In this document: positions 48,828 through 57,579 of the stretch, in pieces | How the letters are laid out: the number at the start of each line of letters is the position of its first letter | How positions within the stretch are numbered: position 1 is the stretch's first letter | Assembly: GCA_963825445.1 (NCBI GenBank) | Contig: CAWGTM010000019.1 | Span: 62,001-126,000, forward strand | Source: Actinophytocola sp963825445 | GTDB taxonomy: Bacteria; Actinomycetota; Actinomycetes; Mycobacteriales; Pseudonocardiaceae | Direction of reading: 5' to 3' | DNA: 64,000 nt | Notes under the pieces: model-generated | Database searches by the model: none | The model's input: only the letters and a program-made list of their open reading frames with translations | What the model was told of the DNA's origin: nothing | Translations under genes and position numbers: made by a program

Positions 48828-49954
48828 CGCTGTTCCGGGATGCTCGTGGTCAGCCGTGCGGCTGACAGGTAGCTGTCGCGGGCCGCGGCCGGATCGCCCG
48901 CCTGTTCCAGCAGGTGTGCGCGTACCGCGTGCAGACGATGGTGGTGCGACAGACTGGAGTCCACTTCGGACAGCACGGCCAAACCCGCCGCCGGACCCTG
49001 CGCCATGCCCACGGCCACCGCCCGGTTCAAGGTCACCATCGGGTTCGGCGCCAGGTCGTCCAGCAGTTGGTAAAGGCCCACGATCTGGGGCCAGTCCGTG
49101 TCCTCCGCCCGCGTCGCCTCCGCGTGTACGGCGGCGATGGCCGCCTGGAGTTGGTACGGGCCGACGCGATTCCGGGCCAGCGTGTCCCGCACCAGGGCCA
49201 GTCCCTCCGCAATGGACGGACGGTCCCATGCGCCGCGGTCCTGTTCGGACAGCGGAACCAGGCTGCCGTCCGCCGAAGTACGCGCACTCCGGCGCGCATC
49301 CGTCAGCAACATCAGCGCCAGCAGGCCCGTCGCCTCTCCGTCGGCCGATAGCTGGGCGCACAGCGTGCGCGTCAGCCGAATCGCCTCCCTGGTCAGGTCG
49401 ACGCGACTGAGGTCCGGCCCGGAGGACGCCGTGTAGCCCTCGTTGAACATCAGGTACAGCACGTGGAGCACGGCCCGCAGCCGGTCCTCGTTCGGCACCT
49501 CGAAGTCGACGCCCCTGATCCGCTGCTTGGCGCGGCTGATGCGCTGGCCCATGGTCGTCTCCGGGACCAGGAACGCGGCCGCGATCTCGGCGGTCGTGAG
49601 TCCGCCGACCGCGCGCAGCGTGAGCGCGATCTGCGACGGGGGCGTGAGCGACGGGTGACAGCAGAGCAGCAGCAACGTGAGCGTGTCGTCCTCCGCGGGA
49701 GAGGGGACCGCGGCAGCACGACGCCTCGACGCCTCGTCGCTTCGCAACTGGTCGATCAGCCGGCGGGACGCGACCGTGATCAGCCAGGCGAGCGGGTCGT
49801 CGGGCCGGCCCTCGACCGGCCACTGGGTAGCGGCCGCGAGCAGCGCCTCCTGCACGGCGTCCTCGGCTGTGTCGAAGTGGCCGTACCGCCGCACCAACGC
49901 CGCGAGGACCCGCGGCGCCGACCGGCGCAGCAGGTCCTCGAACTCGGCGCTCAC
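48797..49954 (-). CDS. ECF42-type RNA polymerase sigma factor with C-terminal extension (copy 1)
   Basis: 385 residues. Sigma region 2 at about 10-75 (RVLAALVRRYGHFDTAEDAVQEALLAA in its core), region 4 at about 105-165 (GLTTAEIAAAFLVPETTMGQRISRAK), then a long TPR-like C-terminus (DWPQIVGLYQLLDDLAPNP, LNRAVAVGMAQGP). This tail defines the SigJ/ECF42-like group. Start GTG 49954 overlaps the stop of a DGPF/YCII gene, the usual partner. No anti-sigma gene is present. A second module (59494-61093) has the same order. Confidence 0.9.
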   Translation of the reverse strand: MSAEFEDLLRRSAPRVLAALVRRYGHFDTAEDAVQEALLAAATQWPVEGRPDDPLAWLITVASRRLIDQLRSDEASRRRAAAVPSPAEDDTLTLLLLCCHPSLTPPSQIALTLRAVGGLTTAEIAAAFLVPETTMGQRISRAKQRIRGVDFEVPNEDRLRAVLHVLYLMFNEGYTASSGPDLSRVDLTREAIRLTRTLCAQLSADGEATGLLALMLLTDARRSARTSADGSLVPLSEQDRGAWDRPSIAEGLALVRDTLARNRVGPYQLQAAIAAVHAEATRAEDTDWPQIVGLYQLLDDLAPNPMVTLNRAVAVGMAQGPAAGLAVLSEVDSSLSHHHRLHAVRAHLLEQAGDPAAARDSYLSAARLTTSIPEQRYLRNRAARL

Positions 49955-50346
49955 ATCTCCTGACCGGACGTTTCCATGATCGGCCGCAGTTCGATCCCCG
50001 TGAGGAGCGCGTCGGGGAACCGCGACGCGATCTCGGCCGCCCGCTCCGGTGTCTCGCAGTCGAGCACGAAGTAGCCGGCCAACTGCTCCTTCGCCTCGAC
50101 GAAGGGCCCGTCGGTGACGGCGGGCGCGCCGTCGCGAGGCCGCACCGACTGCGACTTCACGGGGTCGGCCAGCGCGTTGCCCACCACGAACTCGCCGGAC
50201 TCGGTGATCTCCCGGAACAGCTCGTCCGCCTGCCGGTTCAGCCGCTCGCGGTCGGCCTCCGGGAGCGCGAGGAACCGCGGGTCCCGCAGGTACATCGGGT
50301 GCTCCCAGTTATCGGAGTTGCTGTAGATCAAGAGCAGGTACCTCAT
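49951..50346 (-). CDS. YCII-related (DGPF) domain protein, ECF42 partner (copy 1)
   Basis: A 131-residue ferredoxin-like fold: MRYLLLIYSNSDNW start, VTDGPFVEAKEQLAGYFVLDC (the DGPF motif) and AAEIASRFP. These proteins occur almost always beside ECF42 sigma factors and are believed to be their targets or co-sensors. The gene lies 13 nt after a VOC gene and overlaps the sigma gene by 4 nt, giving the operon VOC-DGPF-ECF42. Confidence 0.88.
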   Translation of the reverse strand: MRYLLLIYSNSDNWEHPMYLRDPRFLALPEADRERLNRQADELFREITESGEFVVGNALADPVKSQSVRPRDGAPAVTDGPFVEAKEQLAGYFVLDCETPERAAEIASRFPDALLTGIELRPIMETSGQEM

Positions 50347-50359
50347 CGGAAGCCTCCAA

Positions 50360-50728
50360 CTATCGGCGGGAGGGACCCGCGACACCGACGATATTGCCCT
50401 CCGGATCGACGAAGTGCCCGACCGAGAACTCCGCGCTGCCCGCCGGGCCCATGAGCCGCTTCCCGCCGAGGCGTTCGGCCTGGTCGAGCGCCTCGGCCAC
50501 GTCGGGCACGCCCACGTAGAAGAGCACGCGAGGCTCGAACGACGGACCGCCGGCCACCCCGCCGGGGATGCCGGCGTCTCCCACGGACCCGTACTGCCCC
50601 TGGTCGGAGACGGTGTCGGTGGTCGCGTCGCCGAGGTTGTACTCCCATCCGAACAACGCGCCGTAGTAGTCGCGCAGCGCCGCCGGATCGGCGCCGATGA
50701 TCTCGAAGTGCACGACGGGGTCACCCAT
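50360..50728 (-). CDS. VOC (glyoxalase/dioxygenase-fold) family protein
   Basis: A 122-residue vicinal-oxygen-chelate protein: VVHFEIIGADPAALRDYYGALFGWEY, RVLFYVGVPDVAEALDQAERLGG and HFVDPEGNIVGVAGP, quoted by segment. RBS CAGGAG. First gene of the VOC-DGPF-ECF42 operon behind an ECF-like promoter. ECF42 clusters often contain VOC or DGPF proteins. Substrate unknown. Confidence 0.85.
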   Translation of the reverse strand: MGDPVVHFEIIGADPAALRDYYGALFGWEYNLGDATTDTVSDQGQYGSVGDAGIPGGVAGGPSFEPRVLFYVGVPDVAEALDQAERLGGKRLMGPAGSAEFSVGHFVDPEGNIVGVAGPSRR

Positions 50729-50774
50729 GACTCGCTCCTGTCCCGACGCCCACGGTGGGCGTCTCGGGGCAGAG

Positions 50775-50801
50775 GTCGGAGCGGACCGCCGCATCTCGAC
50801 A
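50775..50801 (-). promoter_or_regulatory. ECF42-like promoter before the VOC-DGPF-ECF42 operon
   Basis: On the minus strand TGTCGA, 17-nt spacer, CGAC. I recall TGTCGA/CGAC-like elements as the ECF42 promoter signature. The second ECF42 module has TGTCCG-N17-CGAC at 59430-59456. This suggests autoregulation. Confidence 0.5.
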
Positions 50802-50825
50802 TCGCCTGCGAGATTTGTCGGACCG

Positions 50826-51386
50826 TCAGGACCGTCGGGCGAGGGCCACCAGGTAGCGGCACGGTTGGTCGGCGGGGTTGTGGAACGTGCACGGTTGTGG
50901 CGGGCCGAGCTGGAGGCAGTCGCCGGGGTGCAGTTCGTGGCGCGTGTCGCCCTCGTGGAAGTCCAGCCGTCCCGCCAGCAGCCAGATCTGCTGGTGGACG
51001 AACGTGTACGCCTCGGCCGGGCTGGTGACCCGCGCGCCCGCGGGGAGTTCGATCTCCACGAGTTCGAGCGGCCCGCCGGCGGCGGGGGAGACCGCGCGGC
51101 GGTGGTAGCCGGTCTCGGGATCGACCCAGGTCGGCTGGTCGGCCGCCCTCGCCAGCCGGCCGCCCTCCGCCCTGGCCACAAGTTCCGACAGCGTCATCCC
51201 GAGCGCGCCGGACAGCCGCGCGAGCAACGCCGCCGTGGGCTGCGCCTCGCCGCGTTCGATCTTGCCGATCATCGTGCGTGACACCCCAGCGCTGTCGGCG
51301 AGCGCGCCCGTCGAGAGTGACCGGGCCGTGCGGGCGGCGTGCAGCGTGTCGGCGATCGACGCCGCAAAGGCACTATCGAGACTCAT
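50826..51386 (-). CDS. XRE-family regulator with C-terminal cupin domain
   Basis: 186 residues: HTH at about 9-63 (LSTGALADSAGVSRTMIGKIERG), cupin beta-barrel at about 108-186 (QQIWLLAGRLDFHEGDTRHELHPGDCLQLG, by its ends). The cupin probably senses a small metabolite. Divergent from a GNAT gene with only 17 nt between start codons; an inverted repeat GGCACTAT ... ATAGTGCC spans both starts. Self-regulation and control of the acetyltransferase are inferred. Confidence 0.85.
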   Translation of the reverse strand: MSLDSAFAASIADTLHAARTARSLSTGALADSAGVSRTMIGKIERGEAQPTAALLARLSGALGMTLSELVARAEGGRLARAADQPTWVDPETGYHRRAVSPAAGGPLELVEIELPAGARVTSPAEAYTFVHQQIWLLAGRLDFHEGDTRHELHPGDCLQLGPPQPCTFHNPADQPCRYLVALARRS

Positions 51387-51403
51387 ATGGGTACTATAGT
51401 GCC
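51369..51403. promoter_or_regulatory. Operator covering the XRE-cupin/GNAT divergent starts
   Basis: GGCACTAT (51369-51376) and ATAGTGCC (51396-51403) are an exact inverted pair 19 nt apart. A compact imperfect palindrome GGTACTATAGTGCC lies at 51390-51403. Both mRNAs would be leaderless or nearly so, because no room remains for an RBS. Confidence 0.55.
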
Positions 51404-51943
51404 ATGATCGTCAGGGACTCGACGGCGGACGACGCAGCCGCGTGCGCGGCGGTGTACGCACCGTACGTCACCGCCACGGCCATCACCTTCGAGACGGACC
51501 CGCCGGCGCCGGTCACCATGGCGGCGCGCATCGAGGCGGCCAACCGCACGCATGCGTGGCTGGTGTTGGAGGTCGACGGCCGGGTCGCCGGCTATGCCTA
51601 CGGGTCCCCACACAAGGACCGCCCGGCCTACCGCTGGACCTGCGAGGTGAGCGTCTACCTGGAACAGGGCCGACGGCGCACGGGCGGTGGCCGCCTGCTG
51701 TACGAAGCCCTGTTCGCCAGGTTGGCGGACCGCGGGTACAGGGTCGCCCTGGCCGGCCTGACCCTGCCCAACGAGGCGAGCGCCGGACTCCACCACGCGC
51801 TGGGCTTCCAGCCGGTCGGCACCTACCGCCGGGTCGGCTGGAAACTCAACTCCTGGCACGACGTGGCCTGGCTACAACGAGACCTGGCGTCGGCCGGAGA
51901 GCCGCCCACCATTGGTGCCGCCCGTCATCAGACCTTCGAGTGA
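51404..51943 (+). CDS. GNAT-family N-acetyltransferase (phosphinothricin acetyltransferase-like)
   Basis: A 179-residue acetyl-CoA-dependent transferase: MIVRDSTADDAAACAAVYAPYV start, YAYGSPHKDRPAYRWTCEVSVYLEQG segments, and acetyl-CoA-binding loop RRRTGGGRLLYEAL. RLGF-type end HHALGFQPVGTYRRVGWKLNSWHDVAWLQ in pieces. The PAT/MnaT group acetylates amino-acid-like compounds. Leaderless context with the divergent XRE-cupin regulator. Confidence 0.85.
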   Translation: MIVRDSTADDAAACAAVYAPYVTATAITFETDPPAPVTMAARIEAANRTHAWLVLEVDGRVAGYAYGSPHKDRPAYRWTCEVSVYLEQGRRRTGGGRLLYEALFARLADRGYRVALAGLTLPNEASAGLHHALGFQPVGTYRRVGWKLNSWHDVAWLQRDLASAGEPPTIGAARHQTFE

Positions 51944-52081
51944 ACCTCGCCCGCCGGAAATGGCGGTGCGCAGTCCAGTCGTCAGGCTTTTCGCTGAACC
52001 GGGTGGTGCTCGCCGTGAACCCGTTTTGCCCGCCGACGCACCGGGCAGTCTCGCCGCGTCCGACTAGAGAGGAGATCTGTC

Positions 52082-52264
52082 ATGGGTGTTTTCGACAAGG
52101 CCAAGGACAAGGTTGAGGATCTGGCGAAGGACCGGATGGGCGGGAACGACGACAACAACGACAATCCCGACCAGAACCAGGACGAGAACCAGTCCGGTGG
52201 CGGCATGCGGGACAAGGCGGAGGACGCCATGCAGGGCATGAAGGACCGCTTCAACCAGAACTGA
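52082..52264 (+). CDS. Small hydrophilic Asn/Asp-rich protein
   Basis: 60 residues, very hydrophilic, with a lysine/acidic N-terminus (MGVFDKAKDKVEDLAKDRM), an Asn/Asp/Gln-rich centre and a C-terminal amphipathic segment (MRDKAEDAMQGMKDRFNQN). RBS AGAGAGGAG. It resembles the CsbD-like or Rv0909-type small stress proteins only in composition; no family is certain. Stands alone, 35 nt of hairpin-bearing sequence before the convergent betT gene. Confidence 0.7.
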   Translation: MGVFDKAKDKVEDLAKDRMGGNDDNNDNPDQNQDENQSGGGMRDKAEDAMQGMKDRFNQN

Positions 52265-52272
52265 CGCCCCCC

Positions 52273-52306
52273 GGCCCGGTCGCCGCTACTGCGTGGCGGC
52301 CGGGCC
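52273..52306. terminator. Hairpin between the small protein and betT
   Basis: GGCCCGG (52273-52279) pairs with CCGGGCC (52300-52306), with partial inner pairing. It overlaps the betT stop codon and probably ends both convergent transcripts. Confidence 0.6.
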
Positions 52307-54385
52307 GTCGGTGTTCGAGTGGTCCGGCAGCGTGCCGTGCACGGTCTCGTTGTGCAGGCGCAGGAACTCCAGGTGCCGCTCGTACTGGTCGAGCACGTCG
52401 CCGATCAGTTGGTCCTCCCGGTAGCCGAGGATGTCGTAGCCCTGGCTGCCTTCCGTCAGGTAGACCTCGATCCGGAAGTACGTGTCGTCCGGGTCGACCC
52501 GGGGTGGCGCGAACGACGGGGTCCGCGACTCACACGGCCAGACCCGGTAGGAGAACGGCTCCTCCTCACCCATCGGCACGGTCAGTTCCAGGTACGGGAT
52601 GTCGATCGCCTCCACGACGCCCTCCCGCAGGCTCGCCTCGGCGCCCTGGGAACGCAGCTCGTCGGCCACCTCGGTGAGCGCCGGCCGGCAGACCTCCTCC
52701 ACGAACGTCACGGCCGTCGCGCGGTTCGGGTAGCTCATCGACCGGGTCAGCCGCTGCCGCCAGTTCCTCGTCACCCCACGGGGTTCGAAGGACGTCCGCT
52801 CCGACAGCGACGACGGCAGGCTCGTGCGGATCGCGTCCTCGCGGAAGCGTTCCACCCGCAACGCCTTGTACAGCCCCCACATCATGAGGAACATGACGAA
52901 CGAGAACGGCAGTCCCATGATGATCGTGGCGTTCGTCAGCGCCCCGATACCGCCGACCAGCAGCATGGCCAGGGTCAGCAGACCCGTTGCCACCGCCCAG
53001 AAGGCCCGCAGCCACGGCGCCGAGTCGGTGGTCGGGGTGGCCAGGCGTGAGGTGAAGTTGCCCATCACGAGCGCGCCGGAGTCGGCCGAGGTGACGTAGA
53101 ACAGCAGCCCCACGAACGTCGCGAGCCCGACCGAGAACGTGACCCCCGGATACTGCTCGAGCAACGTGTAGAAGCCGCGTTCTGGTTGGTTCATGGCGGT
53201 CTCGCCGAACTCGGCGTTGCCGTCGCGCACGACGCCGAGCGCGCTGTTCGCGAAGATCGACAGGAACGCGAGCGTGAACAGCAGCGGGATGACCAGCGTG
53301 GCCGACACGAACTGACGAATGGTGCGGCCACGGGAGATCCTCGCGAGGAACAGTCCGACGAACGGCGCCCACGCGATCCACCACGCCCAGAAGAACAGCG
53401 TCCACGCGTTGAGCCACTCGGTCGGCTGCTCGTAGGCGAAGGTGTTGAGGGTCATCCCCGGCATCCGACTGATGTAGTCGCCGATGTTGAGGATCAGCCC
53501 GTTGAGGAGCCGGACGGGATCGTCGAACACTGTCACGTAGATCATCAGCAGGATCGCCAAGATGACGTTCAGCTCGGACATGAGCCGGATGCCCTTGTCC
53601 ACACCGGCGAGCGCCGAGCCCGTGGCCATCAGCACGGCGAGCGCGATGAGGCCGATCTGGGCACCGGTGCCCTCGGGGATGCCGAACATCAGGTACAGCC
53701 CGTAGTTCAGCTGCACCACACCGATCCCCAGGGACACGGAGATGCCGAAGATCGTGCCGAGTACCGCGGCGATGTCGACCGCGTCACCGATCCGGCCGTG
53801 CACGCGCTTGCCGATGATCGGGTACAGCGCCGAGCGAATCGACAGCGGCAGCTTGTACCGATAGGCGAAGTAGCCGAGCACCATGCCCATGAGCGCGTAC
53901 ATCGCCCAGCCGGTGACCCCGTAGTGGAACAGGGTCCACACCACCGCCTGCCGGGCGGCCTCGACGGTCTCCGCCGCGCCCTCCGGTGGGGCGAGGTAGT
54001 GCGAGACCGGCCCGGACACGGAGAAGAACATGAGGTCGATGCCGATGCCCGCGGCGAACAACATGGACGCCCACGCGAACATGCTGAAGTCCGGCTTGGA
54101 GTGTTGCGGTCCGAGCTTGATCTTGCCGTAGCGCGAGGCGGCGATGAACACCACGAAGACCAGGAAGACCGTGGCCGCCACGAAGTAGTACCAGCCCATC
54201 CCGGCCGAGATCCACCCGACGACCACGCCGATGGTGCTCTCCGCACCGGATGGTGAGATGATCGCCCACAGCGAGACGCCCAGGATGAACGCGGCGGAGC
54301 CGTAGAACACCACGGGGTTGAGCCGGGCGGCCTTGCCCTCGCGGGGAAGGAACGTGTCGGACGCGTCGTCTTTCGTCGTGGTCAC
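52286..54385 (-). CDS. betT: BCCT-family choline/betaine transporter with cytoplasmic C-terminal domain
   Basis: A 699-residue secondary transporter with about 12 membrane segments (PVVFYGSAAFILGVSLWAII first) and the BCCT tryptophan-rich signature LFFWAWWIAWAPFVGLFLARISRGRT in two pieces. A long hydrophilic tail (about 530-699) is characteristic of BetT choline transporters. Start GTG 54385 has GAGAGG 8 nt upstream; GTG 54394, overlapping the betA stop, is the alternative. Operon betB-betA-betT imports choline and oxidises it to glycine betaine. Confidence 0.9.
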   Translation of the reverse strand: MTTTKDDASDTFLPREGKAARLNPVVFYGSAAFILGVSLWAIISPSGAESTIGVVVGWISAGMGWYYFVAATVFLVFVVFIAASRYGKIKLGPQHSKPDFSMFAWASMLFAAGIGIDLMFFSVSGPVSHYLAPPEGAAETVEAARQAVVWTLFHYGVTGWAMYALMGMVLGYFAYRYKLPLSIRSALYPIIGKRVHGRIGDAVDIAAVLGTIFGISVSLGIGVVQLNYGLYLMFGIPEGTGAQIGLIALAVLMATGSALAGVDKGIRLMSELNVILAILLMIYVTVFDDPVRLLNGLILNIGDYISRMPGMTLNTFAYEQPTEWLNAWTLFFWAWWIAWAPFVGLFLARISRGRTIRQFVSATLVIPLLFTLAFLSIFANSALGVVRDGNAEFGETAMNQPERGFYTLLEQYPGVTFSVGLATFVGLLFYVTSADSGALVMGNFTSRLATPTTDSAPWLRAFWAVATGLLTLAMLLVGGIGALTNATIIMGLPFSFVMFLMMWGLYKALRVERFREDAIRTSLPSSLSERTSFEPRGVTRNWRQRLTRSMSYPNRATAVTFVEEVCRPALTEVADELRSQGAEASLREGVVEAIDIPYLELTVPMGEEEPFSYRVWPCESRTPSFAPPRVDPDDTYFRIEVYLTEGSQGYDILGYREDQLIGDVLDQYERHLEFLRLHNETVHGTLPDHSNTDGPAATQ

Positions 54386-54390
54386 GCCGG

Positions 54391-56049
54391 TCACCTCTCC
54401 TGGTCGGCACCGTGCCGGTAGTAGTCCACTGTGGATGGTTCGAGCGGGGTGTTGCCGAGGATCAGGTCCGCGGCCTTCTCGGCCAGCATCATCACCGGCG
54501 CGTAGATGTTTCCGTTGGTGACATAGGGCATGGCCGACGCGTCGACCACACGCAGTCCGGTGACGCCGTGCACGGCCATGGACGCCGGGTCCACAACGGA
54601 CATCTCGTCGATGCCCATCCGTGCGGTGCACGACGGGTGGTAGGCGGTTTCCGCGTCCTTCGCCACCCAGGCGAGGATGTCCTCGTCGGACTGGACGTCC
54701 GGGCCGGGGGACAGTTCACCGCCGTCGAACCCCGCGAACGCCGGCTGGGCAAGAATGTCTCTTGCCACGCGGATCGCCTCGACCCATTCCTTGCGATCGT
54801 TGGGAGTGGACAGGTAGTTGAACCGCAGTGCCGGGTGCTGGCGGGGATCGGTCGAGCGGATCTTCACGGAGCCGCGGACGTCGGAGTACATGGGTCCGAT
54901 GTGGACCTGGTAGCCGTGGTCGGCGTTCACGGGCGTGCCGTCGTAGCGCACGGCGATCGGCAGGAAGTGGAACATGAGGTTCGGGTAGCGGACCTCGTCG
55001 TTGCCGCGGACGAACCCGCCCGCCTCGAAGTGGTTGGTGGCCGCCGGTCCGCTCTTGTTCAGCATCCACTGCAGGCCGATCTTCGGGCGGTTGTGCAGCT
55101 TCAGCGCCGGGTTGAACGACACGGGCTTCGTGCAGGCGTGCTGCACATAGACCTCGAGGTGGTCCTGGAGGTTCTCGCCGACACCGGGCAGTGCGTGCAC
55201 CATCTCCACGCCGAGCGGGATCAGCTCCTCGGGGTTGCCGATGCCCGACAACTGCAGCAGTTGCGGTGTGTTGACCGCGCCGCCGCAGAGGATGACCTCG
55301 CCCGCGTCCACCCGTTTCGTGCGGCCGCCGGGTCGGCGGTACTCGACGCCGGTCGCGCTCGTGCCGTCGAAGAGCACCCGGTCGACCTGCGCGAGGCACC
55401 GCACGGTGAGGTTCTTGCGCCCCTTCACCGGGTGCAGGTACGCGCGGGCGGACGACCAGCGGCGGCCGTCGCGGATGTTGCGGTCGAACCGGGCGAAGCC
55501 CTCCTGCTGGAAGCCGTTCACGTCATTTGTCAGCGGGTAGCCGGCTTCCTTCGCGGCGGCCAGGAACGCGCCGAACAGCGGATTGTCCGACGGTCCGCGT
55601 TCGAGCCACAGTGGACCGTCCTGACCGCGCCAGTCGTCGGCGCCGGCCGCGCAGTGTTCCATCTTCCTGAAGTACGGCAGGCAGTGCGCGTAGTCCCAGT
55701 CGGACATTCCGGGGTCGGCCGCCCAGCGTTCAAGGTCCAACGGGTTGCCGCGCTGGAAGATCATGCCGTTGATCGAACTGGAACCGCCGAGCACCTTGCC
55801 GCGACCGTGACTGACCCGCCGGCCACCCATGTACGGCTCGGGTTCGGAGTTGTACTTCCAGTCGTAGAACCGGTTGCCGATGACCATGGTGAGCGCGGCC
55901 GGCATGTGGATGAAGATGTCCCAGATCCAGTCCGGGCGTCCGGCCTCCAGGACCAGCACGGTGGTGTTCGGGTCGGCCGAGAGCCGGTTGGCCAGCACGC
56001 AGCCCGCCGAACCGCCGCCGACGATGACATAGTCGAACCGTTCGCTCAT
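54391..56049 (-). CDS. betA: Choline dehydrogenase, GMC oxidoreductase
   Basis: A 552-residue FAD enzyme oxidising choline to betaine aldehyde. FAD motif YVIVGGGSAGCVLANRLS (7-24), GMC signature 1 HGRGKVLGGSSSINGMIFQRG (in parts), signature 2 GAVNTPQLLQLSGIG, and the C-terminal catalytic His/Asn region SCTARMGIDEMSVVDPASMAVHGV (in parts) and VVDASAMPYVTNGN. The ATG overlaps the betB stop; the stop overlaps the possible betT GTG. Length matches BetA (about 550). Confidence 0.93.
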   Translation of the reverse strand: MSERFDYVIVGGGSAGCVLANRLSADPNTTVLVLEAGRPDWIWDIFIHMPAALTMVIGNRFYDWKYNSEPEPYMGGRRVSHGRGKVLGGSSSINGMIFQRGNPLDLERWAADPGMSDWDYAHCLPYFRKMEHCAAGADDWRGQDGPLWLERGPSDNPLFGAFLAAAKEAGYPLTNDVNGFQQEGFARFDRNIRDGRRWSSARAYLHPVKGRKNLTVRCLAQVDRVLFDGTSATGVEYRRPGGRTKRVDAGEVILCGGAVNTPQLLQLSGIGNPEELIPLGVEMVHALPGVGENLQDHLEVYVQHACTKPVSFNPALKLHNRPKIGLQWMLNKSGPAATNHFEAGGFVRGNDEVRYPNLMFHFLPIAVRYDGTPVNADHGYQVHIGPMYSDVRGSVKIRSTDPRQHPALRFNYLSTPNDRKEWVEAIRVARDILAQPAFAGFDGGELSPGPDVQSDEDILAWVAKDAETAYHPSCTARMGIDEMSVVDPASMAVHGVTGLRVVDASAMPYVTNGNIYAPVMMLAEKAADLILGNTPLEPSTVDYYRHGADQER

Positions 56050-57494
56050 GAGAACCACCCGGCCGGTGCTGGGTTGATGTTGTGGTAGATGTGCTTGGCC
56101 TCGCGGTACTCGTCGAGGCCGGACGGACCCAGCTCGCGCCCGATGCCGGACTTGCCGAACCCGCCCCACTCCGCCTGCGGGACGTAGGGGTGGAAGTCGT
56201 TGATCCACACGGTGCCGTGGCGCAGCGCGTTCGCCACGCGCTGCGCGCGCGATGCGTCGTTCGTCCACACGGCACCGGCCAGGCCGTACTCGGTGTCGTT
56301 GGCCAGACCGATCGCCTCTTCCTCCGTGGCGAACTTCTCGACCGTGACCACGGGACCGAAGACTTCCTCGCGGACGATGGCCATGGTGGCGTCGCAGTCC
56401 GCGAAGACCGTGGGGCGCAGGAAGAAACCCGCGCTCTCCGGTCGGGTCCCGCCGGTGACCAGGCGGGCGCCGTCCTTTGTGGCCTGTGCGATGTGCCGTT
56501 CCACCTTGTCGCGGTGTTCGGCCGACACGAGCGGACCGCACTCGGTGGCGTCGTCGTCGCCGGGGCCGAGGCGGATGAGGTCGGCCCTCCTGGCCAGTTC
56601 GGTCACGAACTCGTCGTGGATGTCCTGGTGCACGATGAGCCGGGAACCGGCCGAGCAGACCTGTCCGGAGTGGAGGAACGCGGCGGTGAGCGCGTTGTCC
56701 ACGGCCGTGTCGAAGTCGACGTCGGCGAACACCACGTTCGGGTTCTTGCCGCCGAGTTCGAGGGCGAGCTTCTTCACGCCGGGCGCGGCGAGTGCCATGA
56801 TCCGCTGGCCGGTGGCCAGGCCGCCGGTGAACGAGACCAGGTCGACGCCCGCATGGGCGACCATGGCGGCGCCGACCGTGGCGCCCGCGCCGAGCAGGAG
56901 GTTGACCACGCCGTCCGGTATTCCGGCTTCCGCGGTCAGGCGTACGAGGTGCACAGTGGACAGTGGGGTGACCTCGCTCGGCTTGCACACCACCGTGTTC
57001 CCGGCGGCCAGCGCGGGCGCGAGCTTCCAGGACAGCTGCAGGAGCGGGTAGTTCCAGGGCGCGATGAGCGCGCACACGCCGACCGGTTCGTGCACCACCC
57101 GGCTGATCACGTTGGGGTTGCCGGTGTCGACCACCCGGCCGGCGTCCGCGTCGGCGAGGCCCGCGTAGTAGCGGAACACGGCGGCCACGTCGTCGACGTC
57201 GATCCGCCCCTCGCGCACGGTCTTGCCGGTGTCGGCGCTCTCGGTTCGCGCGAGTTCTTCCTTGTCGCGGACGAGCAGGTCGGCGATGGTTCGCAGCACA
57301 TCGCCGCGCTCCCTGGCCGACGTGCTCCGCCACGGGCCTTCGAATGCCTGGCGGGCGGCTTGCACGGCCGCGTCCACCTCGGTCTCCGTGGCTTCGCTGA
57401 CGGTCGCTAACTCGGAGCCGTCCGCAGGGTTGACCACGGGGCGCCTCGGCGCCGCCGATGTGGTCCAACGTCCGTTGACGAACAGCTCCGACAT
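56046..57494 (-). CDS. betB: Betaine-aldehyde dehydrogenase
   Basis: A 482-residue NAD(P)-dependent aldehyde dehydrogenase: PWNYPLLQLSWKLAPALAAGN, the catalytic Glu in LALELGGKNPNVVF, nucleophile Cys in SGQVCSAGSRLIV, and EVFGPVV. Oxidises betaine aldehyde to glycine betaine, an osmoprotectant. GAGGTGG precedes ATG 57494. The promoter gap of 85 nt is shared with the divergent TetR gene and contains a perfect palindrome. Confidence 0.93.
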   Translation of the reverse strand: MSELFVNGRWTTSAAPRRPVVNPADGSELATVSEATETEVDAAVQAARQAFEGPWRSTSARERGDVLRTIADLLVRDKEELARTESADTGKTVREGRIDVDDVAAVFRYYAGLADADAGRVVDTGNPNVISRVVHEPVGVCALIAPWNYPLLQLSWKLAPALAAGNTVVCKPSEVTPLSTVHLVRLTAEAGIPDGVVNLLLGAGATVGAAMVAHAGVDLVSFTGGLATGQRIMALAAPGVKKLALELGGKNPNVVFADVDFDTAVDNALTAAFLHSGQVCSAGSRLIVHQDIHDEFVTELARRADLIRLGPGDDDATECGPLVSAEHRDKVERHIAQATKDGARLVTGGTRPESAGFFLRPTVFADCDATMAIVREEVFGPVVTVEKFATEEEAIGLANDTEYGLAGAVWTNDASRAQRVANALRHGTVWINDFHPYVPQAEWGGFGKSGIGRELGPSGLDEYREAKHIYHNINPAPAGWFS

Positions 57495-57532
57495 GCGACG
57501 CCACCTCGATCCCGCGCGGAAATGCGGACAAG

Positions 57533-57551
57533 CGTACACATTTTGTGTACG
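57533..57551. promoter_or_regulatory. BetI-like operator
   Basis: CGTACACATTTTGTGTACG is a perfect 8-bp inverted repeat with a 3-nt centre, flanked by a weaker outer repeat GCGGAC ... GTCCAC. It lies between betB and the TetR gene and fits a TetR dimer site controlling both. Confidence 0.7.
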
Positions 57552-57579
57552 AGCGTCCACATCCGCGTATCGTGGGGGC

